Of a stretch of DNA of 64,000 nt, positions 1-10,205 are shown piece by piece (positions within the stretch are counted from its first letter, which is position 1; each line of letters begins with the position of its first letter). The position numbers were made by a program, and so were the translations under genes. Below the pieces are notes generated by a model, which saw only the letters and a program-made list of their open reading frames with translations, ran no database searches and was not told where the DNA came from. Source of the stretch: Qipengyuania mesophila (GTDB taxonomy: Bacteria > Pseudomonadota > Alphaproteobacteria > Sphingomonadales > Sphingomonadaceae); the NCBI RefSeq assembly GCF_019711655.1, contig NZ_JAIGNU010000001.1, forward strand, positions 1,335,501 through 1,399,500, written 5' to 3'.

Positions 1-203
<203 letters not shown>

Positions 204-240
204 TCATATGGTCCACCGGTCCCAGCACCGGCTTTCGCAC

Positions 241-262
241 CTGCAGCAATGTGCGTGCCAAA
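241..262 (-). promoter_or_regulatory. Sigma-54 (RpoN) promoter for the PII gene
   Basis: On the minus strand this reads TTTGGCACGCACATTGCT, matching the RpoN consensus TGGCAC-N5-TTGC with exact -24 GG / -12 GC spacing. Transcription would start near 234 and give a leader of about 43 bases before the GTG of the PII gene. PII genes are classic NtrC/RpoN targets under nitrogen limitation. I did not resolve an NtrC binding site. Confidence 0.75.
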
Positions 263-339
263 CGGGGATTCAGGGGAATTCGGGTGCGTTTCTAGCGAAG
301 GAAGCGGAGGTATCTGCGTATTTATTAGGCTGTCGCCTA

Positions 340-1038
340 TTATTTGGGCAATTCCAGCGTTGCCACGACGGGCAAATGGTCTGAGGCCACGGCCGAAAGG
401 CCGGTATGATGCACCTCGTGCGAGACACACTGCCAGTGGGGGCTCGTGACGATGCGGTCGAGCGTCGCGACCGGCTGGCGGCTGGGGTAGCTGCGTCCGG
501 GGGTGATGATGCGCCAGCCGGGGGGAAACTCGCGCATCGCCCCGCTCTGCCGGCCCCACTGGTTGAAATCGCCCATGATCACGGTGGGCAGGTCGCCTGC
601 ACAGTCGCGCACGAAGGCGAGCAGCGAGCGGATCTGGTCGCGGCGGCGCAGGCCCGAGAGGTCGAGATGCGTGCCGATCACGCGCAATCGGTGTCCCTCG
701 ACCAGAAGCTCGCCGCAGGCCGCCCCGCGCGGTTCGAGCGTGGGAAGATCGAGCGATGTGCCCGCGACGATCTCGATGCCACGCCGCACGAGCAGCGCGT
801 TGCCGTGCCAGCCGATGCTGCGCGGGCGCCGGGCGACCTCGACCACGCGCCAATGGGTGTCGTCGATCTCGGCGCGCGGCAGCACGCTCGCGCGCTCGCC
901 GATGCGGCGGTCGGCCTCCTGCAAAGCAATGATGTCGGCATCGATCTCGTGGAGCACCGTCAGGATGCGCTCGGGATCGCGCTTGCGATCAAGACCCACG
1001 CCCTTGTGGATGTTGTAGCTGGCGAAGGTGAGCTGCAC
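340..1038 (-). CDS. Endonuclease/exonuclease/phosphatase family protein
   Basis: A 232-residue protein of the EEP superfamily (metal-dependent phosphodiesterases including exonuclease III and DNase I types). It opens with SYNIHKG, has the metal-ligand glutamate in LQEAD (about residue 41), GDFNQW in the second half and a terminal SDHLPVVA holding the Asp-His pair, so the catalytic set looks complete. The substrate is unknown; small cytosolic members of this type are often close to lipid or nucleotide phosphodiesterases. I chose GTG 1038, seven bases after the upstream stop, because longer forms would overlap that gene. It is probably cotranscribed with the PNPOx and hydrolase genes. Confidence 0.8.
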   Translation of the reverse strand: MQLTFASYNIHKGVGLDRKRDPERILTVLHEIDADIIALQEADRRIGERASVLPRAEIDDTHWRVVEVARRPRSIGWHGNALLVRRGIEIVAGTSLDLPTLEPRGAACGELLVEGHRLRVIGTHLDLSGLRRRDQIRSLLAFVRDCAGDLPTVIMGDFNQWGRQSGAMREFPPGWRIITPGRSYPSRQPVATLDRIVTSPHWQCVSHEVHHTGLSAVASDHLPVVATLELPK

Positions 1039-1045
1039 GCGGGCG

Positions 1046-1603
1046 CTATTCGCCTTCGAAATAGCGGTCGGTGGGGCGCGTCGGGAGCCCGTCGATGCTC
1101 CGCGTGCGGGTCTGCATCTTGGCCACCCACTCATCGGCATCGGACTGCGCATGCGCCTTCTTCAGCGTCGGCCGCTCGTCCCGATAGTCCATGAACGGCA
1201 CGCCCCAGCCGCAACTCGTCTGCACGCTCGCGACCGCGATGTCGAAGATCTGCCGCGTGCCGGGCAGCATCTCGAAGTGCGCCGCGAGACCATCCCAGTC
1301 CTCGTCCTGCGGCAGCACCGCACGGCCCGTGCCGTAGATGCGCAGGATCAGCGCGGGCCGGTCGAAATTGCAGAACATGATGGTGATGCGCCCGTCGGCG
1401 GCGAGGTGCGCATGCGTTTCGTTGCCCGAGCCGCCAAGGTCGAGGTAGGCGACCCGGTCCGGCGCGATCACGCGGAAGGCGTCGTAGCCCTTGGGCGAGA
1501 GGTTGATGCGGGCATCTTCGGCGGCGGTGGCAACAAAGAAGACCGGCTGCTTGCCGATCATGGCGATGTGCTTGTCGTCCAGCCGCTCGAAGAAATCCGC
1601 CAT
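1046..1603 (-). CDS. Pyridoxamine 5'-phosphate oxidase family protein
   Basis: A 185-residue split-barrel flavin-binding protein of the PNPOx-like family. The N-terminal half (FFVATAAEDARINLSPKGYD, then FRVIAPDRVAYLDLGGSGNET) is typical of the subgroup annotated as pyridoxamine 5'-phosphate oxidase-related proteins, many of which reduce or bind FMN or F420 rather than make PLP. It lacks the C-terminal dimerisation domain of true PdxH, so vitamin B6 synthesis should not be assumed. Its start overlaps the stop of the upstream hydrolase by one base, showing translational coupling. Confidence 0.8.
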   Translation of the reverse strand: MADFFERLDDKHIAMIGKQPVFFVATAAEDARINLSPKGYDAFRVIAPDRVAYLDLGGSGNETHAHLAADGRITIMFCNFDRPALILRIYGTGRAVLPQDEDWDGLAAHFEMLPGTRQIFDIAVASVQTSCGWGVPFMDYRDERPTLKKAHAQSDADEWVAKMQTRTRSIDGLPTRPTDRYFEGE

Positions 1604-2475
1604 CAGAGAAAATCCTTCAGTGTCGCCATGAAGCGCTCGAACTGGTCGTGATGCAGCCAGTGCCCGGCGTTTTCGAACTCGATCACTTCGGCATTGGCGA
1701 AATGATCGAGCCGCCCGTCGCCCTCGGGGTTCGAGGCCCAGCTGTCGGCGCCATAGAGCAGCAGGGTCGGGGCCGTGATCGCAGCCCAGGTCTGGTGGAG
1801 GAATTCGTCGGCGACATCCTCGACCGGCCAGACGTTAAGGTGCGGGTCGAATTTCCAGCTGTAGGTCCCGTCCTCGTTGCGGTTGACGCCGTGGATGGTC
1901 AGATGCCGCGCCTGCTCCTCGGTGAGGTAACTGTTCTCTTCGATCATCCGCGCGAAGGCGGCCTCGATGCTCTCGTATTTGCGCGGGCTCCGGCCCGAAG
2001 CGGCGCGCTTCTTGCCGATCCATTCGTTGAGGCGCTCGGGATAGGGCCGGCTGCGCATCTCGGCTTGCCGCCTGGGGCTCGGGCCCAGTCCCTCGATCGC
2101 GACGATCTTCGTGACCATGTCGGGGAAGGTCCCGGCATAGCGCAGCGAGACATTGCCGCCCATCGAATGGCTGACGATGGTCACCGGCCCGACGCCCAAT
2201 TGGTGGACCAGCTGCGCGAGGTCGTAGACCATGTCGCTGCTCGAGTAATTGCCGTCGCTGACCCAGTCGGAATCGCCGTGTCCGCGGTGGTCCATCGCCA
2301 CCACATGCCAGTCGTCGCGCAGCCGCTCGGCGACCCAGTCCCAGCTGCGGGCATGGTCGCGCCCGCCATGGACGAGCACCAGCGGCGGCTTCCCGCGATT
2401 GCCCCAGTCGAGATAGTGCAGCCGCAGCCGCTGCGAGATGAAAGTCTGCGAGGTCGGTCCGGCGTTCAGCGTCAT
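1603..2475 (-). CDS. Alpha/beta-fold hydrolase
   Basis: A 290-residue alpha/beta hydrolase. The oxyanion-hole motif HGG is at about residues 36-38, the nucleophile elbow SHSMGG puts the catalytic Ser at about 104, and NAGHWLHHD near the end holds the catalytic His (about 272). No signal peptide is visible, so it is probably cytosolic. The substrate cannot be read from sequence; relatives include esterases, epoxide hydrolases and dehalogenases. It is the first gene of a three-gene minus-strand unit with the PNPOx and EEP genes. Confidence 0.85.
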   Translation of the reverse strand: MTLNAGPTSQTFISQRLRLHYLDWGNRGKPPLVLVHGGRDHARSWDWVAERLRDDWHVVAMDHRGHGDSDWVSDGNYSSSDMVYDLAQLVHQLGVGPVTIVSHSMGGNVSLRYAGTFPDMVTKIVAIEGLGPSPRRQAEMRSRPYPERLNEWIGKKRAASGRSPRKYESIEAAFARMIEENSYLTEEQARHLTIHGVNRNEDGTYSWKFDPHLNVWPVEDVADEFLHQTWAAITAPTLLLYGADSWASNPEGDGRLDHFANAEVIEFENAGHWLHHDQFERFMATLKDFL

Positions 2476-2512
2476 GGCGTTTCCATGCCGCCTTGCCGCG
2501 CCCCCCGCAAGC

Positions 2513-4045
2513 CTACCGCTCCTTGGTGGCGGAGAAGGTGAGGTCGGGATTCTTTTCCTGCTGGTAGCTCACGTCCCACGGGCTCTTGGCCATGAAGACG
2601 AGATCGCCGTCGCGATCCTTGGCGAGATTCGAGAGGTTGAACTTCTCGAACTCGCCCATCGCCTTGTCCTCGCCCCTGATCCAGCGCGCGGTGGCGAAGG
2701 GCGAGGCTTCGAGCCGCGCCTCGACCTTGTATTCGGCCGAGAGGCGGCTGATCAGCACATCAAGCTGGAGCTGGCCGACCACGCCGACGATCCACTGCCC
2801 GCCGATCTCGGGATAGAAGACCTGGATCACGCCCTCTTCCGAGAGGTCGTCGAGCGCCTTGCGCAATTGCTTGGTCTTGGTCGGATCGACCAGCGCGACG
2901 CGGCGCAGGATTTCGGGAGCGAAGTTGGGCAGCCCGGTGAAGCGGATCGCGTTCTTTTCGGACAGCGTGTCGCCGACGCGCAGCGTGCCATGGTTGGGGA
3001 TACCGATGATGTCGCCGGGCTCGGCGGTGTCGGCGACCTCGCGATCCTGCGCGAAGAACAGGATCGGCGAGTGGATGGCGATCGGCTTGCCGAGGCCCGA
3101 GGGAGTCAGCTTCATCCCGCGTTTGAAGGTGCCCGAGACCTGCCGCATGAAGGCGATGCGGTCGCGGTGGTTGGGGTCCATATTGGCCTGGACCTTGAAG
3201 ATGAAGCCGGTGACCTCGTCGCGCGTCGGTTCGATCTGCTCCTCGCCCGCGGGCTGCGGCCGCGGCGGCGGGGCATGCTCGGCAATCGCCTCGATCAGCT
3301 CGGTGACGCCGAAATTCTTGAGCGCCGAGCCGAAATAGACCGGGGTGAGATCGCCATTGCGATAGGCCTCGAGATCGAACTCGGGATAGCCGATCTGTGC
3401 CAGTTCGATTTCTTCGGCGAAGCGCTCGGGGATCGCCGGGTCGCAGTCGCGCTTGCCCTTGAATTCCTTCGACGGGCCCTCGGGCCGCGCGACGCAGCCC
3501 GAGGCGAAATCGAGCACGCCTTCGAACTCGCCGCCCATGCCGACCGGATAGGCCTGCGGGCTAACGTCGAGCGCGAGCATGTCCGCGATCTCGTCGAGCA
3601 GTTCGAACACCGGGCGGCCTTCGCGGTCGACCTTGTTGACGAAGGTAATGATCGGCACGCTGCGCAACCGGCAGACCTCGAACAGCTTGCGCGTCTGCGG
3701 CTCGATGCCCTTGGCCGCGTCGATCACCATGATGGCGCTGTCGACCGCGGTCAGCGTGCGATAGGTGTCTTCGGAGAAGTCCTCGTGCCCCGGCGTGTCG
3801 AGCAGGTTGAAGGTGATCCCGTCGCGTTCGAAGGTCATCACGCTCGAGGTGACCGAGATGCCGCGCTGCTGCTCGATCTTCATCCAGTCCGAGCGCGCGC
3901 GCCGTGCCTGGCCGCGCGCCTTGACCTCGCCTGCAAGATGGATCGCGCCGCCGGTCAGCAGCAGCTTCTCGGTCAGCGTGGTCTTGCCCGCGTCGGGGTG
4001 CGAAATGATGGCGAAGGTACGTCGGTTGGAGGTGGGGGTCGTCAT
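2513..4045 (-). CDS. prfC: Peptide chain release factor 3
   Basis: RF3 is the GTPase that recycles RF1/RF2 from the ribosome after termination. The 510 residues begin MTTPTSNRRTFAIISH, with the P-loop HPDAGKT at about 16-22, then DTPGHEDFSEDTYR (G3) and NKVDREGR (G4), followed by the translational-GTPase beta-barrel domain 2 and the RF3-type C-terminus. The ATG at 4045 is preceded by AGAGGA at good spacing; an in-frame ATG at 4081 would add 12 unconserved residues. E. coli RF3 is 529 residues, so this is full length. It is divergent from the carboxylesterase. Confidence 0.96.
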   Translation of the reverse strand: MTTPTSNRRTFAIISHPDAGKTTLTEKLLLTGGAIHLAGEVKARGQARRARSDWMKIEQQRGISVTSSVMTFERDGITFNLLDTPGHEDFSEDTYRTLTAVDSAIMVIDAAKGIEPQTRKLFEVCRLRSVPIITFVNKVDREGRPVFELLDEIADMLALDVSPQAYPVGMGGEFEGVLDFASGCVARPEGPSKEFKGKRDCDPAIPERFAEEIELAQIGYPEFDLEAYRNGDLTPVYFGSALKNFGVTELIEAIAEHAPPPRPQPAGEEQIEPTRDEVTGFIFKVQANMDPNHRDRIAFMRQVSGTFKRGMKLTPSGLGKPIAIHSPILFFAQDREVADTAEPGDIIGIPNHGTLRVGDTLSEKNAIRFTGLPNFAPEILRRVALVDPTKTKQLRKALDDLSEEGVIQVFYPEIGGQWIVGVVGQLQLDVLISRLSAEYKVEARLEASPFATARWIRGEDKAMGEFEKFNLSNLAKDRDGDLVFMAKSPWDVSYQQEKNPDLTFSATKER

Positions 4046-4168
4046 GCGCGGTCCTCTAGCGTTTCGGGCGGCGAAAGCCACGCATCAATTCGGCAAGGCA
4101 GGGCAGACCATTGCCATCGGGCATACCGCATTATAGAAAAATGGCTGCAGAGCTTGGGGAGAGAAGCC

Positions 4169-5773
4169 ATGCACACCAAACCCACCATCGGAATTCTTGC
4201 TGCGGCGCTGTGCGCTTCGGTCGGGGCGCAAGCCCAGGCGCCGGTTGCCACGCCCATCGTCGAGACGCAGCAAGGCAAGGTCCAGGGGCTCGAGCAGGAC
4301 GGCGTCGATGCCTTTCTCGGCCTCCGCTATGCGGCTCCGCCCGTCGGACCGCTGCGCTTCAAGCCGCCACGGCCCGTCGCCAGCTGGACCGGCACATGGG
4401 ACGCGACCAGCATGGGCGCGCCGTGCATGCAGATGTACACGCCGAGCGGACCCAACGAGACCGATCTCACGCGCACCATCCAGACGATTTTCCCGACCTA
4501 TGGCGAGGCCAAGATCGACAATGAAGATTGCCTCTTCCTCAATGTCTGGACGCCCGCCGCGGACGCGCAGAAGCGCCCGGTCATGGTCTGGTTTCACGGC
4601 GGCGGCTACGCCTATGGCTCGGGCGGCTGGCCGGTTTATGCCGGCCGCAACCTCGCCGCAAAGGGCAATGTCGTGGTGGTGACGGTCAACCACCGCCTCA
4701 ATGCTTTCGGTTACACCTATCTGGGTGACAAACTCGGCGCGGATTTCGCCGAGAGCGGCAATGCCGGCCAGCTCGACCTCGTCGCCGCACTCGAATGGGT
4801 CCGCGACAATATCGTCGCGTTCGGGGGCGATCCGGCGAACGTCACCATCTTCGGCGAATCGGGCGGTGGCTCCAAGGTCAGCCACATGCTCGCGACGCCC
4901 GCCGCGGACGGCCTCTTCACCAAGGCGATCATCGAATCGGGCCCCGGCGTCACCAGCGGCAAGAAGGCGGACGCCGCCAAGCTCGCCAACGATTTGATGG
5001 CGAAGCTGGGCGTGACGACGGCGGAGGAACTGCAAGCCGTTCCCGCCGACACGCTGCTGGAGGCGGCGCGCGCGGTGCTGCCCGAGCGCGGCATGAGCTT
5101 CGGCGGACCGAACTTCGGCCCGATCGTCGACGGGGTGGTGCTCGAGTCCGACCCCTTCCTGCCCGCCGCGCCGGCGCAATCGAAGGACGTCCCGGTGATG
5201 ATCGGCTACAACAAGGACGAGATGACGCTGTTCGTTGCCTCGCAGCCGTGGTTCGGCCGGCTCGATGCGGCGATGCTCGACGGAATGGCCACGATGATGG
5301 GTCCGGAGGCGAAGGCGACCATCGATTACCTCAAGAAGGAACGCCCGAACGAGAGCCCGACCTATATCGCCACCTCGGCGATGAGCTGGCGGTTCGCACA
5401 GGGCAGCTACATCATCGCCGACCAGATCGCCCGCGCGGGCGGGGCGCCCGTCTATGTCTATCGGCTCGACTGGGAGACGCCGGTGGCGGGCGGCGTGCTG
5501 AGGACGCCGCACACGCTGGAAATGCCTTTCGTCTTCGCCAATGTCGACACATCGCGCGCGCTGGTGGGTGAAGGCGAGGCGCCCGAGAAGCTGGAGGCGA
5601 TGATGAGCGACGCGTGGATCGCCTTCGCGAAGACCGGCACGCCCGCAAGCCCGCTGATCCCGGACTGGCCCGCCTATACGCTCGCGGAGCGGCAGGTAAT
5701 GATCTTCGACCTCGAGCCCGAGGTCGTGAACGATCCGGAGAAGGGTCTCAGGGAGCTGGCAGGGGCCAAGTAG
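4169..5773 (+). CDS. Secreted type-B carboxylesterase
   Basis: A 534-residue carboxylesterase/lipase of the cholinesterase family. Residues 1-24 form a signal peptide ending AQAQA, so it is exported to the periplasm or beyond. NEDCLFLNVWTP and WFHGGGYAYGSG (oxyanion hole) precede FGESGGG with the nucleophile at about Ser-231; HTLEMPFVF near residue 450 holds the catalytic His. It hydrolyses ester bonds of unknown physiological substrates. Start ATG 4169 follows GGGGAGAG. Reading further upstream in frame would run antisense through prfC and is rejected. It stands alone and is followed by paired palindromes. Confidence 0.92.
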   Translation: MHTKPTIGILAAALCASVGAQAQAPVATPIVETQQGKVQGLEQDGVDAFLGLRYAAPPVGPLRFKPPRPVASWTGTWDATSMGAPCMQMYTPSGPNETDLTRTIQTIFPTYGEAKIDNEDCLFLNVWTPAADAQKRPVMVWFHGGGYAYGSGGWPVYAGRNLAAKGNVVVVTVNHRLNAFGYTYLGDKLGADFAESGNAGQLDLVAALEWVRDNIVAFGGDPANVTIFGESGGGSKVSHMLATPAADGLFTKAIIESGPGVTSGKKADAAKLANDLMAKLGVTTAEELQAVPADTLLEAARAVLPERGMSFGGPNFGPIVDGVVLESDPFLPAAPAQSKDVPVMIGYNKDEMTLFVASQPWFGRLDAAMLDGMATMMGPEAKATIDYLKKERPNESPTYIATSAMSWRFAQGSYIIADQIARAGGAPVYVYRLDWETPVAGGVLRTPHTLEMPFVFANVDTSRALVGEGEAPEKLEAMMSDAWIAFAKTGTPASPLIPDWPAYTLAERQVMIFDLEPEVVNDPEKGLRELAGAK

Positions 5774-5790
5774 CAGCCCCTTCGCAAATT

Positions 5791-5898
5791 CGTCGCCCCG
5801 GCCGCCGAGCCGGGGCAGTGCTTCTTTCGAGCGCATCGTTGGCCGGAAGCGCGGCGATGGAAGAAGCGCACCTGCCCCGGATCAAGTCCGGGGCGACG
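5791..5898. repeat. Paired extragenic palindromes (REP/BIME-like), copy A
   Basis: Two GC-rich hairpins sit head to head between convergent genes. The first is GCCCCGG (5795-5801) with CCGGGGC (5810-5816). The second is GCCCCGGA (5874-5881) with TCCGGGGC (5887-5894). Both are flanked outward by CGTC and inward by a CAG-GCTTCTT-like tail, so the second is an inverted copy of the first. A related pair lies at 56007-56096. They may also end transcription of the carboxylesterase and ydfG. Confidence 0.75.
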
Positions 5899-5910
5899 TG
5901 AACGCTTGGG

Positions 5911-6660
5911 TCAGGTGTTGCGTGCCACCCGAAAGCCGGCGAAGTCCTGGTTCACCGGCATCGGCTCGAGCCGGTTGATATTGAGGTGGGGAGGCAGTTC
6001 GGCGACCCACTTGATCATGTCGGCGATGTCCTGCCCGGTCATCGGATCGACCCCGCGATAGAGATCGTCGCTGGCATCCTGGCTGCCGGTGCGCACGAGC
6101 GTGAATTCGGTCTCGACCATGCCCGGCTCGATGCTGGTCACGCGCACGCCGGTGCCATGGAGGTCGGCGCGCAGCGCGAGGGTGAAGTGGTTCACGAAGG
6201 CCTTCGACCCGGCATAGACGTTGCCGCCCGGGTAGATGTAATTGCCGGCAACGGAGCCGATCGCGATGACCGCGCCCTTGCGCTCGATGAGCACGGGCAG
6301 GAGCTTGCGGGTCAGCACCACCATGGCCGTCACATTGGTGTCGATCATGGTCTGCCAGTTTTCGAGATCGGCTTCCTGCGCCGGGGAAAGGCCCTGCGCG
6401 AGGCCCGCATTGTTCACCAGCAGGTCGACCCCGGCGAACTCCGCTGGAAGTGCGGCGATCGCCGCATCCATCGCCTCGCTATCTCGCACATCGAAGCAGG
6501 CAGCGTGGACCTTGTCCGCACCCAGCTCCGAGACCAGCGCGTCGAGCCGTTCCTTGCGGCGCCCGGTAGCAACGCAGCGCCAGCCGCTCGCGACCAGCGT
6601 GCGGACGGTCGCTTCGCCGATGCCTGCGGTGGCTCCGGTAACGAAAGCGGTCTTGGTCAT
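5911..6660 (-). CDS. ydfG: SDR oxidoreductase, YdfG-like 3-hydroxy acid dehydrogenase
   Basis: A 249-residue classical short-chain dehydrogenase. It has the cofactor motif TGATAGIG (about 8-15), an Arg-rich ATGRRKERL that suits NADP, NNAGLAQG (83-90), the active-site Ser of IGSVAGN (about 136) and Tyr-149/Lys-153 in VYAGSKAF. The end HLNINRLEPMPVNQDFAG closely resembles E. coli YdfG, an NADP-dependent serine/3-hydroxy acid dehydrogenase also active on malonic semialdehyde. It overlaps the stop of pheT by four bases (ATGA), so it is translated with pheST. Confidence 0.85.
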   Translation of the reverse strand: MTKTAFVTGATAGIGEATVRTLVASGWRCVATGRRKERLDALVSELGADKVHAACFDVRDSEAMDAAIAALPAEFAGVDLLVNNAGLAQGLSPAQEADLENWQTMIDTNVTAMVVLTRKLLPVLIERKGAVIAIGSVAGNYIYPGGNVYAGSKAFVNHFTLALRADLHGTGVRVTSIEPGMVETEFTLVRTGSQDASDDLYRGVDPMTGQDIADMIKWVAELPPHLNINRLEPMPVNQDFAGFRVARNT

Positions 6661-9044
6661 CCCCTCAACTCCGCACCCTGCTTCGCTGCCGCTGCGACTA
6701 CCTTGTCCGAGATCGCCTTGATCTCGGCATCGGTGAAGCTCTTGTCGCCCGGCTGGAGCACGACTTCGACCGCGACCGACTTCTTGCCCTCGGGCACGCC
6801 CTGGCCGGCGAAGACGTCGAACACGCGGGCATCGACCACGGCCTGCTTGTCCGCCCCACGCACCGTCTTGACGAGATCGCCAGCGGCGAGCTCCGCGGGG
6901 ACGAGGAAGGCGAAGTCGCGCGTCAGCGCCTGGAGTGCGGGGGGAGCATAGGCGGGGCGGGCAAAACCGCCGCCGCGCTTGGCTGGAATCGCGTCGAGGA
7001 AGATCTCGACCGCCATCACCGGGCCGTCGATATCGAAGGCCTTGAGCGTCCGCGGATGCAACGCGCCGAAACGGGCGAGGACGTTCTTCGGCCCGAGCCG
7101 AAGCGTGGCCGACTGGCCCGGGTGGAACTGCTCGCCCGCTTCGCCCATCACCATCAGATTGCCGACCGGCGCGCCTGCGGCATCCAGCAGCGCCATGGCC
7201 GCGGCCTTGGCGTCATAGGCATCGAATTGCGCGGGTTTGCCGCTGGACCAGCCGCGCGGCGTCTTCTCGCCCGCAAGCACCACGCCGAGCGTCGGCCTCT
7301 CGTCGCTCGCGCCGCCCTTCCCGCGGAAGTAGCGCCGCCCGATCTCGAACAGGCGCGAGCCCGGCGCGCCGCGATCGGCATTGCGCTTTGCCGCAGTGAG
7401 CAGGCCCGGAATCAGCGAGGGGCGCATCGCCTTCATGTCCTCGCTGATCGGGTTGTCGAGCACCCACAGCTCGGCACCATCGGCGAAATGTTCGGCGTCG
7501 GCGGTGGGGAGGAAGGACCAGGTCACCGCCTCGTTCAATCCGCTGGCCGCCGCCGCGCGGCGGAGCTTGCGTTCGAGCTGCTGGAGCGGGGTGGCGGTCG
7601 GCGTGGCGACGCCCTCGGCACGCGGCAGCGCGACGCTTTCTACATGGTCGAGACCGTGGATACGCACGACTTCCTCGACCAGGTCGGCGGGGCCTTCGAT
7701 GTCGTGACGGCGCGGCGGACAGGTGACCTGCCAATCGGCGCCGACAGAGAAATCGAGCGCTTCGAGGATGCGGCGCTGCTCGTCCTCGGCCACCGCGATA
7801 CCGCCGAGGTGCGTGGTGAACGCAGGGTCGAACTGCACGACCTTGGGCGCGACCGGTGCCTCACCCGCACGGACGACCTCGCTCGGGGTCCCGCCACAGC
7901 TCGTCACGATGAGTTCGGTCAGCAGCGCGAGGCCATCGTCGAGGAAGGCCGGGTCGACACCGCGCTCGAAGCGCGTGCGCGCATCCGAGGCAAGACCGAG
8001 CTTGCGCCCGGTCACGCCGATCCGTTCCGGGTCGAAATAGGCCACTTCGAGCAGCACGTCGGTGGTAGAATCGGTTACACCCGAGTGTTCGCCGCCCATG
8101 ATGCCGGCGATGTCGTGGACGCCGGCATCGTCGGCGATCACGGTCATGCTCTGGTCGAGCGTGTAGCTCTTCTCGTTGAGCGCGAGCACCTGCTCGCCTT
8201 CGCGGGCGCGCCGCGCGACCACGGCGCCCGAGAGCTTGGCGAGGTCGTAGGCATGCGCCGGGCGACCATAGGTGAGCATCACGTAGTTGGTAATGTCGAC
8301 GATGGCCGAGATCGGACGCTGGCCGGCCGCCTTCAGCCGCCGCTGCATCCATTCGGGCGAAGCGCCATTGGCGATGCCCGTGATGGTGCGGCCATAGAAG
8401 GCCGGACAGCCCGCGGCGTCGTCGGTCCGGATTTCGACCGCGCAGGCGCCCTCGCCCGCGATCTGCGGAACATCGAGGGACTTGAGCTTACCCAATCCTG
8501 CCGCCGCGAGATCGCGCGCGATGCCGAGCACGCCCATGCAATCGGGGCGGTTGGGCGTGATCGCGACGTCGAAGACCGGCGAAGCGTCGCTATAGTCTGC
8601 GAAGCTGGTTCCGACCGGCGCGTCCTCGGGCAGCTCGATGATGCCGTCGTGCTCTTCGCCGAGTTCCAGCTCGCGCACCGAGCACATCATACCGTTCGAT
8701 TCGACGCCGCGGATCGCGCTCTTGCGCAGTTCCATACCGTTGGCCGGGACCACCGCGCCGGGTAGGCCGAGCACGCCCTTCATGCCCGCACGCGCGTTGG
8801 GCGCACCGCAGACGACCTGCAGCGGATCGCCTTCACCCGTATCGACGGTAAGGACCTGCAGTTTGTCGGCATCGGGATGGGGAGCGGCGGTCAGCACCTT
8901 GGCGACGCGGAAGCCGGCGAGCTTTTCGGCCGGGTCTTCGATGCCCTCGACCTCATGGCCGATTGAGTTGAGCGCAGCCGCAATCTCCGCGACCGAAGCC
9001 TCGGTTTCGAGGAAGTACTTCAGCCATTCGAGCGAGAACTTCAT
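6657..9044 (-). CDS. pheT: Phenylalanine-tRNA ligase beta subunit
   Basis: PheT is the large subunit of the alpha2-beta2 synthetase that charges tRNA-Phe. The 795 residues match the usual length. An N-terminal tRNA-binding OB domain (residues 40-150) is followed by the B3/B4 editing domain, the B5 domain, a degenerate class II core and a C-terminal ferredoxin-like anticodon-binding domain (about 700-795, ending [19 protein letters not shown]). It overlaps pheS by four bases and ydfG by four, forming a coupled pheS-pheT-ydfG unit. Confidence 0.97.
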   Translation of the reverse strand: MKFSLEWLKYFLETEASVAEIAAALNSIGHEVEGIEDPAEKLAGFRVAKVLTAAPHPDADKLQVLTVDTGEGDPLQVVCGAPNARAGMKGVLGLPGAVVPANGMELRKSAIRGVESNGMMCSVRELELGEEHDGIIELPEDAPVGTSFADYSDASPVFDVAITPNRPDCMGVLGIARDLAAAGLGKLKSLDVPQIAGEGACAVEIRTDDAAGCPAFYGRTITGIANGASPEWMQRRLKAAGQRPISAIVDITNYVMLTYGRPAHAYDLAKLSGAVVARRAREGEQVLALNEKSYTLDQSMTVIADDAGVHDIAGIMGGEHSGVTDSTTDVLLEVAYFDPERIGVTGRKLGLASDARTRFERGVDPAFLDDGLALLTELIVTSCGGTPSEVVRAGEAPVAPKVVQFDPAFTTHLGGIAVAEDEQRRILEALDFSVGADWQVTCPPRRHDIEGPADLVEEVVRIHGLDHVESVALPRAEGVATPTATPLQQLERKLRRAAAASGLNEAVTWSFLPTADAEHFADGAELWVLDNPISEDMKAMRPSLIPGLLTAAKRNADRGAPGSRLFEIGRRYFRGKGGASDERPTLGVVLAGEKTPRGWSSGKPAQFDAYDAKAAAMALLDAAGAPVGNLMVMGEAGEQFHPGQSATLRLGPKNVLARFGALHPRTLKAFDIDGPVMAVEIFLDAIPAKRGGGFARPAYAPPALQALTRDFAFLVPAELAAGDLVKTVRGADKQAVVDARVFDVFAGQGVPEGKKSVAVEVVLQPGDKSFTDAEIKAISDKVVAAAAKQGAELRG

Positions 9045-10141
9045 GCTTTTGCTCCCACGCCAGCCGAGAGGGTAGGTACGTCAAGCGGGTCGAAGCCGAA
9101 ATGATCGATCCAGCGTTGATCGCCGTCGAAGAAAGCGCGCAAATCCTCTTGGCCGTATTTCAGCTGCGCCAAGCGATCGACGCCCGTCCCGAAGGCAAAG
9201 CCCTGCCATTCATCCGGATCCAGACCGGCGAATTCGATCACGCGGCGGTTGACCATTCCGCTGCCCAGAACCTCGAGCCACTCATGGCCCGGGTCATCGC
9301 CCGATCCCCCGACCAAACGACGCGTACCATCCATCGAATATCCGACATCGACTTCGACCGAAGGCTCGGTGAAGGGGAAGTAGCTGGGACGCAGACGCAG
9401 CACGATGTCCTCGCGCTCGAAGAAAGCCTTGAGGAAGGTTTCGAGCGTCCACTTCAAGTGGCCGAGGTGGATGTCGCGGTCGATCACCAGGCCTTCGACC
9501 TGGTGGAACATCGGCGTATGCGTCGCGTCGCTGTCGCTGCGGTAGACGCGGCCCGGCGCGATTATGCGGATCGGCGCGCCCTGTTCGACCATCGAGCGGA
9601 TCTGCACCGGCGAGGTATGCGTGCGCAGAAGCATGCGGCGACCTTCGCTGTCGACGTCGGGGAAATAGAAGGTGTCGTGCATCGCGCGCGCGGGATGCGT
9701 TTCGGCCATGTTGAGCGCGGTGAAATTGTGCCAGTCGTCCTCGATCTCGGGGCCGGTGGCGACCGAGAAGCCTATGTCGGCGAAGATCTCGGCGAGCTCG
9801 TCCATCACCTGGCTGACCGGGTGGACCGAGCCGCGCGGCGCCTCGGGCGCGGGCAGCGTCAGGTCGAGGCTCTCGGTCGCCAGCCGCGCTTCGAGTTCGG
9901 CTTCTTCCAGCACCGCCTTGCGCGCGGCAATGGCGTCGGTGGTTTCGGTTCGCAGGCCGTTGAGGAGCGGCCCTTGCACCTGCCGCTCTTCGGGCGACAT
10001 CTTGCCGAGCGTCTTCATCAGCCCCGAGATCGATCCCTGCTTGCCGAGGAATTCGATCCGCAACGCTTCGAGAGCGGCGGCGTCGGGAGCATTTTCGATC
10101 CGCGTCAGCGCATCGGTCTTGAGTTGGTCGAGATCGGTCAT
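9041..10141 (-). CDS. pheS: Phenylalanine-tRNA ligase alpha subunit
   Basis: PheS is the catalytic subunit of phenylalanyl-tRNA synthetase. The 366 residues start [15 protein letters not shown] with the coiled-coil N-terminal domain that contacts tRNA, then carry class II motif 2 ([18 protein letters not shown]) and motif 3 ([16 protein letters not shown]). The longer in-frame ORF to 10279 runs into an AraC-type gene and is not conserved. No phenylalanine leader peptide is evident upstream. In many bacteria pheST follows rplT directly; here three regulator genes intervene. Confidence 0.97.
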   Translation of the reverse strand: MTDLDQLKTDALTRIENAPDAAALEALRIEFLGKQGSISGLMKTLGKMSPEERQVQGPLLNGLRTETTDAIAARKAVLEEAELEARLATESLDLTLPAPEAPRGSVHPVSQVMDELAEIFADIGFSVATGPEIEDDWHNFTALNMAETHPARAMHDTFYFPDVDSEGRRMLLRTHTSPVQIRSMVEQGAPIRIIAPGRVYRSDSDATHTPMFHQVEGLVIDRDIHLGHLKWTLETFLKAFFEREDIVLRLRPSYFPFTEPSVEVDVGYSMDGTRRLVGGSGDDPGHEWLEVLGSGMVNRRVIEFAGLDPDEWQGFAFGTGVDRLAQLKYGQEDLRAFFDGDQRWIDHFGFDPLDVPTLSAGVGAKA

Positions 10142-10205
10142 TCTGTCCGGCTTGGAAAGGTCGGGGAATCTGTGCCCGCAGCCCCTAGCGGCAAGAGTGC
10201 GATTG

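Noticed and set aside
2438..4168. Upstream extension of the carboxylesterase frame to about 1111 residues
   Set aside because: It would run antisense through prfC; the signal peptide starts at 4169.
7056..8765. A 569-codon plus-strand frame
   Set aside because: Shadow of pheT.
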